Source of the DNA: Candidatus Manganitrophaceae bacterium
GTDB lineage: Bacteria; Nitrospirota; Nitrospiria; SBBL01; Manganitrophaceae
Direction: 5' to 3'
NCBI GenBank assembly: GCA_004297235.1
Contig: SCUR01000205.1
Location: 1-10,357, forward strand
Length of the DNA stretch: 10,357 bases
Shown: in pieces, positions 5,863-10,357 of the stretch
Layout: every line of letters starts with the position of its first letter
How positions within the stretch are numbered: position 1 is the first letter of the stretch
Program-made: the position numbers and the translations under genes
The notes under the pieces: generated by a model
Told to the model about the DNA's origin: nothing
The model's input: the letters and a program-made list of their open reading frames with translations, nothing else
Databases searched by the model: none

Positions 5863-7059
5863 ATCCGGCATCCGGCGAGCCAGGTCGAAGGTTAAATATC
5901 GTGCCTCGATCGCTCCGCCGATCCCTTTAATAATGAGGTCGGCCGCGTCGCCCCATCCAATGTGGCGCAGCATCATCTCTGCCGAAAGGATGAGCGAGGA
6001 AGGGTTGGCGATGTTCTTCCCGGCGATGTCGGGCGCGGTGCCGTGGGTGGCCTCAAAAATGGCCGCGTTGTCGGAGAGGTTGGCTCCCGGAGCAATGCCG
6101 ATGCCGCCGACGAGCGCGGCGAGCGCATCGGAGATGTAATCGCCGTTCAGGTTCATTGTCGCGATCACATCATATTCTTCGGGGCGCAACAAGATTTCTT
6201 GAAGGAAAGCATCCGCGATCACATCTTTGATCACGATGCCGTCGGGCAACAGCAGCCACGGTCCGCCGTCGATTTCAACTCCCCCGAATTCCCGTCTGGC
6301 CAGCGCATAGCCCCAGCGCTTGAAGCCGCCTTCGGTGAACTTCATGATGTTCCCCTTGTGCACCAGGGTCACTGATTTGCGCCGATGGTCGACGGCGTAA
6401 CGGATCGCGCGGCGCACCAAACGCTCACTGCCCTCTCGGGAGACCGGTTTGATGCCGAGGGCGGAGGTTTCCGGAAAGCGGATTTTCGTTACCCCCATTT
6501 CCCTTCGCAGGAATTCGATCAGCTTCTTCGCTTCAGGAGAGCCCGCCGCCCATTCGATGCCGATATAAATATCTTCCGTGTTTTCCCGAAAGAGGACCAT
6601 GTCCACTTTTTGCGGGTCTTTCACCGGGCTCGGCACACCGGGAAACCAGCGGATCGGACGCAGACAGAGATAGAGGTCCAGCCGTTGGCGCAGGGCGACA
6701 TTCAGAGAACGAATGCCGCCGGAGACCGGCGTGGTCAACGGGCCTTTGATCGACACGGCATAGTCGCGCATCGCTTCCACGGTTTCATCCGGCAGCCAGA
6801 CTTCCGGGCCGTACACCTTCACCGCCTTCTCCCCCGCATAGACCTCCATCCATTCTATTTTGCGTTTGCCCCCGTACGCTTTGGCCACGGCGGCGTCGAC
6901 CACGTGCATCATCGACGGGGTGATGTCCACGCCGATGCCGTCGCCCTCCACGAAGGGGAGGATGAGGTCGTCGGGCACATTGAAGGTGTGATCCGCATTT
7001 ACCGTTATTTTTTCCCCTCTGTCCGGGACTTTGATGTATCGGTGCATATTCACATCCAT
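5809..7059 (-). CDS. icd: Isocitrate dehydrogenase, E. coli Icd type with NAD+-like cofactor residues
   Basis: TCA-cycle enzyme converting isocitrate to 2-oxoglutarate and CO2. The 416 residues align along their whole length with E. coli Icd: FVEGDGIGVDITP near residue 36, IKGPLTTPVSGGIRSLNVALR with the phosphorylatable-Ser equivalent at 118 and substrate ligands Asn120 and Arg124, CLRPIRW, FRENTEDIYIGIEW with Tyr165, HKGNIMKFTEGGF with Lys235, MNLNGDYISDALAA and GIGIAPGAN. In the cofactor loop the sequence is HGTAPDIAGKNIANP: Asp344, Ile345 and Ala351 replace the Lys, Tyr and Val of NADP-specific E. coli Icd, which points to NAD+ use. Phe391 and Arg395 occupy the other two determinant sites. 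ATG 7059 is taken as the start; Met5 is an alternative, and neither has a strong ribosome site. The gene stands alone between two promoter-bearing gaps. Confidence 0.95.
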   Translation of the reverse strand: MDVNMHRYIKVPDRGEKITVNADHTFNVPDDLILPFVEGDGIGVDITPSMMHVVDAAVAKAYGGKRKIEWMEVYAGEKAVKVYGPEVWLPDETVEAMRDYAVSIKGPLTTPVSGGIRSLNVALRQRLDLYLCLRPIRWFPGVPSPVKDPQKVDMVLFRENTEDIYIGIEWAAGSPEAKKLIEFLRREMGVTKIRFPETSALGIKPVSREGSERLVRRAIRYAVDHRRKSVTLVHKGNIMKFTEGGFKRWGYALARREFGGVEIDGGPWLLLPDGIVIKDVIADAFLQEILLRPEEYDVIATMNLNGDYISDALAALVGGIGIAPGANLSDNAAIFEATHGTAPDIAGKNIANPSSLILSAEMMLRHIGWGDAADLIIKGIGGAIEARYLTFDLARRMPDSKQATCSEFSDAIIKQM

Positions 7060-7348
7060 CGAAAACCGACCCCCCGAACCCGATCTCTGCGCCAGGGGTT
7101 CAGCTCTTCAGTCCGACCCTTTTCAGCGTTTCATTTATCTTACTCCTTTTGCCTGCCTTCCTGCATTTCATGTCCGTCGGGCTTGAAAAGAGTGCCGAGA
7201 CCGTCTTCCTTTTGTCTCCCCCGATCCAATCTCCGGATTTCGAAACGTTCATTCTGGGGGAAAGGCGGGTGTCTTTTCCCGCTCGTTGGTTTATTTGCCC
7301 ATCCGCCTTTAGCCCTACGTCTTATCTTTGATTCCCGTTTCTCGGGCG
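7060..7348. other. Divergent intergenic region upstream of icd
   Basis: This gap should hold the icd promoter, but I find no convincing -35/-10 pair on the minus strand. The main structure is an inverted repeat, AAAGGCGGGTG at 7261-7271 and CATCCGCCTTT at 7300-7310 (11 pairs with one G-T, 28-nt loop). It encloses a smaller GCGGG/CCCGC hairpin. Neither is followed by a T-run on either strand, so they do not look like terminators. No gene is supported here. Confidence 0.4.
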
Positions 7349-7350
7349 GA

Positions 7351-7359
7351 TGTTATACT
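7351..7359 (+). promoter_or_regulatory. Extended -10 promoter for the REC-GGDEF-EAL gene
   Basis: TG-T-TATACT: the TATACT hexamer at 7354-7359 is preceded by TG at 7351-7352, the extended -10 layout that can work without a good -35. No strong -35 box lies 16-18 nt upstream. The predicted start near 7366 gives a leader of about 190 nt. The 12 bases GATGTTATACTT (7349-7360) recur on the other strand at 5606-5617 in the chemoreceptor operon promoter. Confidence 0.45.
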
Positions 7360-7382
7360 TGAACCATTCTGCAGCGGAATAT

Positions 7383-7395
7383 TTCCATATTGGAA
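7383..7395 (+). promoter_or_regulatory. Small inverted repeat, possible operator
   Basis: TTCCA-TAT-TGGAA is a perfect 5-bp inverted repeat with a 3-nt centre, about 17 nt after the predicted transcription start of the REC-GGDEF-EAL gene. Its position would suit a repressor site or the first hairpin of the leader. Nothing identifies a binding protein. Confidence 0.22.
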
Positions 7396-7400
7396 GTGGA

Positions 7401-7497
7401 CACATAGCCGCGATACCGATCCCCCCCTACAACCGGAAAGCCCGCTACGAAATTTTTCATGTTGGACGTTTCGGTGGTCTTCCTATCCGCGGCTGTG
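7401..7497 (+). ncRNA. Long stem-loop in the leader of the REC-GGDEF-EAL gene
   Basis: CACATAGCCGCGATA (7401-7415) pairs with TATCCGCGGCTGTG (7484-7497) in blocks of 4, 6 and 3 bp separated by a 2-nt and a 1-nt bulge. It closes a loop of about 68 nt in which ACCG (7415-7418) could alternatively pair with CGGT (7472-7475). It lies between the promoter and the start codon. It lacks the GACGCAAAGCC-type core of the GEMM-I c-di-GMP riboswitch, and I match it to no known class. Confidence 0.3.
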
Positions 7498-7554
7498 AGA
7501 GGACAGGAGCGATAGAGCGATTATCCAGATATAAGGATGGACGGAGCGGTTTCG

Positions 7555-9261
7555 ATGGGTGAGATAATCCGGGTCTTGATCATTGAAGATTCCCAAGAAG
7601 ATGCGGAGCTGTTGATCCAAGAATTGATAAAGGGAGGATATGATCCGCATGCCCTGGTGGTGGATACGTCAGAGAAGATGGACGGAGCCTTGGACCGTCA
7701 GACCTGGGATATCGTGTTTTCCGATTACAGCCTGCCGCATTTCAATGGCGGGCAGGCGTTGATGCTGTTGAGAAAGAGAAGTCCTGATCTGCCGTTCATA
7801 TTCGTATCGGGGACGATTGGCGAAGAGGTCGCGGTCGCGGCGATGAGGACCGGCGCCAACGACTACTTCATCAAGGGGAATCTGAAGCGACTGATCCCGA
7901 CGGTGGAGCGCGAACTGGATCAGGCCAAATTGCGTCGGGATCACCGTCAGTCGGAGGAGATGGTGAAACACTTGGCCTATCACGACGCGTTGACGGCCCT
8001 TCCGAATCGGACGCTGCTCGAAGACCGTCTGCAGGCGTCCATCCTCGCCGCACAGTTTGGAAATTATCCGATGGCCCTCTTACTGATGGACTTGAATCGG
8101 TTCAAGGAGATTAACGACACGCTCGGTCACCATCGGGGGGACTTCCTCTTGCAGCAGGTAGGCCTGCTGCTCTCCAATGTTCTGTTTGAACCGAATCTTG
8201 TCGCCCGGCTCGGCGGGGACGAGTTTGCGGTGCTGCTGCCGAAGCTGACGGAAAAAGAAGATGTTCACGCGGTTGTGCATAAGATTCTCCACGCGCTGGA
8301 GAAGCCGATTATGATCGAGGGGCTGCCGATCGAGGTGGAGCTGGGTATCGGCGTCGCGATTTATCCGGACCATGGCGCAAACTCCGAAACGCTTCTTCAG
8401 CGGGCAGATGTGGCGATGTATACCGCCAAAGAAACCGGAAACGGCTATGCGATCTATGAAGACAAACTGAACCAATACAGTCCCCGCCGCCTCGTCCTTT
8501 TGGGGGAATTGCGTCAAGCAATCGAGAAAAACGAGTTGCTGCTGCACTTCCAGCCCAAAGTCGATCTTGAGTCGGGCTGTGTGGTCGGCGTGGAGGCGCT
8601 CGCGCGTTGGCAGCATGCGGAGCATGGCTTCATACCGCCGAATGAGTTTGTCCTTCCTGCGGAGAAAAGCGGCTTGATCAAGCCGTTGACGCAATGGGTC
8701 CTTCATGCCGCGCTTCGACAGTGCCGTACCTGGCAAGAGCAAGGCATCCGGATCAATGTGGCCGTCAACCTGTCGAGGCGGAATCTGCAAGATGCACAGC
8801 TCCCGGACCTGATTGCAGAGATGTTGTCGACCTACCGCCTCGAACCGACCTGCCTGGGACTTGAGATTACGGAAAGCGCGATTATGGCCGATCCCGCGAA
8901 TGCGGTGGAGGTTCTGACCCGCTTGAGCAGGATGGGAATTCAGATTTCAATCGATGACTTCGGTACCGGCTATTCCTCTCTGTCGTCACTGACGAAGCTG
9001 CCGGTGAGCTCGCTGAAAATCGACAAATCCTTCATCCTGGGCATGGCGGAAGATAAGAACGCGATGATTGTCCATTCGACTATCGGCTTAGCCCATCATC
9101 TTGGCCTCAATGTCGTGGCCGAGGGGGTGGAGAGCGGCGCCCTGTTGGAGAAATTGTCCGCCTTTGGTTGTGATGAGGCGCAGGGCTACTTTATCAGCCG
9201 GCCGGTTCCCGCGGAGGATCTCACCCGCTGGTTGCATGAGTCCTCCTGGGGATTGAAATGA
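7555..9261 (+). CDS. Response regulator with REC, GGDEF and EAL domains (c-di-GMP turnover)
   Basis: Soluble 568-residue protein that should make and/or degrade cyclic di-GMP under phosphorylation control. REC (about 5-120) has acidic Glu11/Asp12, phosphoacceptor Asp57 (FSDYSLP), Ser85 (VSGT) and Lys107. The GGDEF domain (about 137-300) opens with HDALTALPNR and keeps the LGGDEF signature (GGDEF at 220-224). The upstream RxxD inhibitory site is absent (FEPN at 211-214). The EAL domain (about 312-562) has the full catalytic set: Glu347 (EAL), Asn405, Glu437 (EITES), Asp467-Asp468 (DDFGTGYSS), Lys488, Glu523 and Gln543. ATG 7555 is preferred because GGAG lies 8 nt upstream; the in-frame ATG at 7537 has AAGG directly abutting it. 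No transmembrane segment and no partner kinase are in the window. The net direction of activity cannot be read from sequence. Confidence 0.93.
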   Translation: MGEIIRVLIIEDSQEDAELLIQELIKGGYDPHALVVDTSEKMDGALDRQTWDIVFSDYSLPHFNGGQALMLLRKRSPDLPFIFVSGTIGEEVAVAAMRTGANDYFIKGNLKRLIPTVERELDQAKLRRDHRQSEEMVKHLAYHDALTALPNRTLLEDRLQASILAAQFGNYPMALLLMDLNRFKEINDTLGHHRGDFLLQQVGLLLSNVLFEPNLVARLGGDEFAVLLPKLTEKEDVHAVVHKILHALEKPIMIEGLPIEVELGIGVAIYPDHGANSETLLQRADVAMYTAKETGNGYAIYEDKLNQYSPRRLVLLGELRQAIEKNELLLHFQPKVDLESGCVVGVEALARWQHAEHGFIPPNEFVLPAEKSGLIKPLTQWVLHAALRQCRTWQEQGIRINVAVNLSRRNLQDAQLPDLIAEMLSTYRLEPTCLGLEITESAIMADPANAVEVLTRLSRMGIQISIDDFGTGYSSLSSLTKLPVSSLKIDKSFILGMAEDKNAMIVHSTIGLAHHLGLNVVAEGVESGALLEKLSAFGCDEAQGYFISRPVPAEDLTRWLHESSWGLK

Positions 9262-9307
9262 ACGATGACCTTAGGCCGGAGACAATTCGACGGTACCGGA
9301 TCAATCG

Positions 9308-9325
9308 GATCGCCGCGCGATCTTT
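9308..9325 (+). terminator. Weak candidate terminator after the REC-GGDEF-EAL gene
   Basis: GATCGC-CGC-GCGATC (9308-9322) is a perfect 6-bp stem with a 3-nt loop followed by only three T residues. It lies 46 nt after the stop codon, in the gap between two convergent genes. The stem is seen; the short T-run makes termination uncertain. Confidence 0.35.
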
Positions 9326-9377
9326 CCCTCCCTTGCAAAGACCCCTTACCCGCCTGATTTTCTAACCTCTGTCGGCG

Positions 9378-9860
9378 TTACTCTTCGCTGAAGAAGAACT
9401 TGACCTCGATCTGCTCGACTTCCATCAAACGGACGATTTTCTGGAGCGCCGCGAGCATCTCCAGAACTTCTTTTTCGGAGAGATTCTGAAGACTGTGGAG
9501 TAACTTTCCCTGAGATGGCTCCGGCGCTTGATCGACGATCCGTTTTCCGTCGCCGGTCAGATGAACCATGACGATCCGGCGGTCCGGTTCCGCTCTTTTC
9601 CGGGAGACATACCCTTTTGCTTCCAGCCGATCGATAATTCCGGATACGGTGGAGATATGAAGATACATCTTCTGGCTCAGTTCGCCGACCGAGGTCCCTC
9701 CCTCCCGGCGGAGGGTTTTGAGGAGCCAGAGCTGGGGACCGGTGACGCCGAACTCTTTTAGGACCTCTTCCGAGTATTGCTGGATTGCCTTGAAGATCCT
9801 GCGGAAGGACTGGACGATCTCCGCAATCGCTGCTTTCTTCGAGATCTTTTTATTCGCCAT
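9378..9860 (-). CDS. MarR-family transcriptional regulator
   Basis: Winged helix-turn-helix DNA-binding protein of 160 residues, usually a homodimeric repressor released by small ligands or oxidants. Helices in the N-terminal half lead into FGVTGPQLWLLKTL (about 38-51), then TSVGELSQKMYLHISTVSG (the HTH, about 56-74), IIDRLEAKGYVSRK, and the wing motif EPDRRIVMVHLT, followed by C-terminal dimerisation helices. There is no cysteine, so an OhrR-like thiol switch is excluded. ATG 9860 is the only sensible start; the N-terminus is Lys-rich (MANKKISKK) and a weak GAG lies upstream. It is convergent with the REC-GGDEF-EAL gene and no obvious target gene lies beside it. Its regulon and ligand are unknown, but inverted repeats upstream suggest self-regulation. 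Confidence 0.9.
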   Translation of the reverse strand: MANKKISKKAAIAEIVQSFRRIFKAIQQYSEEVLKEFGVTGPQLWLLKTLRREGGTSVGELSQKMYLHISTVSGIIDRLEAKGYVSRKRAEPDRRIVMVHLTGDGKRIVDQAPEPSQGKLLHSLQNLSEKEVLEMLAALQKIVRLMEVEQIEVKFFFSEE

Positions 9861-9883
9861 CTTGTTCTCGTCTGCCGGATGCG

Positions 9884-9899
9884 CCGCCCGGTGAGGCGG
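9884..9899 (-). repeat. GC-rich hairpin in the MarR leader
   Basis: CCGCC (9884-9888) and GGCGG (9895-9899) form a 5-bp stem with a 6-nt loop, 23 nt before the MarR start codon. It could affect translation initiation or simply be chance in GC-rich DNA. Confidence 0.2.
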
Positions 9900-9975
9900 T
9901 CTCCTCAGATATCTTTCATGCCGTGGAGGGATTCCTACCTAAGCGATCGGCGGCTCTCCAGAGGCCGGCTTTGCT

Positions 9976-9985
9976 ATTGATCAAT
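9976..9985 (-). promoter_or_regulatory. Palindrome ATTGATCAAT, candidate MarR operator
   Basis: A perfect 10-bp palindrome; one further outer pair (C9974 with G9987) also matches across a mismatch. It lies about 115 bp upstream of the MarR ATG. MarR-type proteins bind AT-rich palindromes and often repress themselves. Assignment to this regulator is inference from location only. Confidence 0.35.
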
Positions 9986-10003
9986 CGGGTGGAGCCGAGA
10001 AGC

Positions 10004-10035
10004 GGGTTCAGCCTCATCGAGCGTCGCCTGAACCC
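10004..10035 (-). repeat. 8-bp inverted repeat upstream of the MarR gene
   Basis: GGGTTCAG (10004-10011) and CTGAACCC (10028-10035) are perfect inverted copies separated by 16 nt, which themselves hold a small CTC/GAG pairing. No T-run follows on either strand. It could be a second operator, or an RNA hairpin in the MarR leader if transcription starts upstream. Confidence 0.35.
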
Positions 10036-10058
10036 ATCCTGCCATGGACCCTCTTCCC

Positions 10059-10087
10059 ATTTCAAAAGGGTTGTGCAAGGGTATCAA
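10059..10087 (-). promoter_or_regulatory. Candidate promoter for the MarR gene
   Basis: On the minus strand TTGATA (10082-10087, five of six bases match the -35 consensus), a 17-nt spacer and TGAAAT (10059-10064, four of six match the -10). The predicted start is near 10052, giving a leader of about 190 nt that contains both inverted repeats. A perfect TTGACA also occurs at 10102-10107 but has no good -10 at normal spacing. Confidence 0.4.
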
Positions 10088-10103
10088 GTTAAAATGGCTG
10101 TTG

Positions 10104-10304
10104 TCAAAGTACGCCCTTCCGCGCCGGGCCATTGCGCTCTGGAAAGAGAAAAGTGATCCGCTCAAGAATTTCAAGCATGATGATTCGAACGGGTTTTTCT
10201 GTCATTGCCCATAAGATGAGCGTTAAGGCCAAGAACAGGCCGCGTCGGCCCCTCCGATTTCGAAGCGGGGGGCGCGGATGCTTGATCTCCGGCAATAATC
10301 CCAT
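10104..10304 (-). CDS. Possible small single-span membrane protein, 66 residues
   Basis: Unrecognised ORF on the MarR strand. From ATG 10304 it encodes a Pro/Arg-rich N-terminus (MGLLPEIKHPRPPLRNRRGRR), a hydrophobic run (GLFLALTLILWAM, about 22-34), then TEKPVRIIMLEILERI and a basic tail, consistent with one inside-positive membrane span. GGAGGTGA at 10316-10323 is an excellent Shine-Dalgarno match, though the GGAGG core is 14 nt from this ATG. The GTG at 10325 overlaps the motif and is unlikely. The frame is closed by TAG at 10347-10349, so the gene is not a tail from outside the window. Codon use resembles the neighbours. The stop abuts the MarR promoter region. Existence is uncertain and function unknown. 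Confidence 0.3.
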   Translation of the reverse strand: MGLLPEIKHPRPPLRNRRGRRGLFLALTLILWAMTEKPVRIIMLEILERITFLFPERNGPARKGVL

Positions 10305-10357
10305 TATGCTGATTTTCACCTCCACTCGGGAAAATGGGGTCGGCCTCTATTCCGTTC

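Noticed and set aside
7075..7250. 49-codon minus-strand ORF upstream of icd, and within it an AAGGAG site followed by ATG AAA CGC TGA
   Set aside because: The longer frame has no ribosome site and a Lys-rich unremarkable translation; the good ribosome site leads only to a three-codon frame. No basis to call a gene.
6385..7362. 325-residue plus-strand ORF across the 5' half of icd and its upstream gap
   Set aside because: Phe/His/Arg-rich shadow of icd; no ribosome site and no recognisable domain.
7366..7554. GEMM-type c-di-GMP riboswitch in the REC-GGDEF-EAL leader
   Set aside because: The conserved GACGCAAAGCC-type core and tetraloop-receptor arrangement are not present.
7537..7690. Repeated ATGGACGGAGC at 7537 and 7678
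   Set aside because: A single 11-base coincidence, one copy inside conserved REC coding sequence; no further repeat structure.
8080..8790. 236-residue minus-strand ORF inside the GGDEF/EAL gene
   Set aside because: Antisense to conserved GGDEF and EAL motifs; no independent support.
1..10357. Mobile elements, CRISPR arrays, tRNA or rRNA genes
   Set aside because: No direct-repeat arrays, transposase or integrase motifs, or tRNA-like sequences were seen on either strand.

Overview
This is an ordinary-looking chromosomal window from a free-living Gram-negative-type bacterium of moderately high GC. No insertion sequence, integrase, CRISPR array, tRNA or rRNA is visible. A U-type Fe-S scaffold beside a group II cysteine desulfurase, an E. 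coli-length isocitrate dehydrogenase with NAD-type cofactor residues, and c-di-GMP and chemotaxis genes would fit Nitrospirota or another deep-branching chemolithotroph or anaerobe. That placement is a low-confidence inference, because no taxonomic marker is present.

Layout. (1) Positions 1-2608, plus strand: a tight three-gene run of an XdhC/CoxI-family molybdoenzyme maturation protein (5' end cut by the window), a SufU/IscU-type scaffold, and a SufS-type cysteine desulfurase. The scaffold's N-terminus can only be read if translation starts at an ATT codon at 982. (2) Positions 2665-5338, minus strand: a secreted LivK-type ligand-binding protein followed 16 nt later by a methyl-accepting chemotaxis protein, with no transporter subunits. 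A good promoter lies about 260 nt upstream. (3) Positions 5809-7059, minus strand: isocitrate dehydrogenase (icd) with the Asp344/Ile345/Ala351 signature of NAD+-using enzymes. (4) Positions 7060-7554: a divergent intergenic region with an extended -10 promoter and a leader that can fold, ahead of (5) a REC-GGDEF-EAL response regulator at 7555-9261. (6) Positions 9378-9860, minus strand: a MarR-family repressor with palindromes in its upstream region. (7) Positions 9861-10357: regulatory DNA and a possible small membrane-protein ORF on the minus strand.

How the genes may work together. XdhC proteins protect and deliver sulfurated molybdenum cofactor, and the sulfur comes from a cysteine desulfurase. 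The xdhC-sufU-sufS run could therefore be a dedicated cofactor-sulfuration module rather than a general Fe-S operon, since no SufB, SufC or SufD is present here. The binding protein plus MCP looks like a two-part chemosensor. The REC-GGDEF-EAL protein would link a phosphorelay to c-di-GMP. Its promoter shares a 12-base extended -10 element with the chemosensor operon. The remaining genes look functionally independent.
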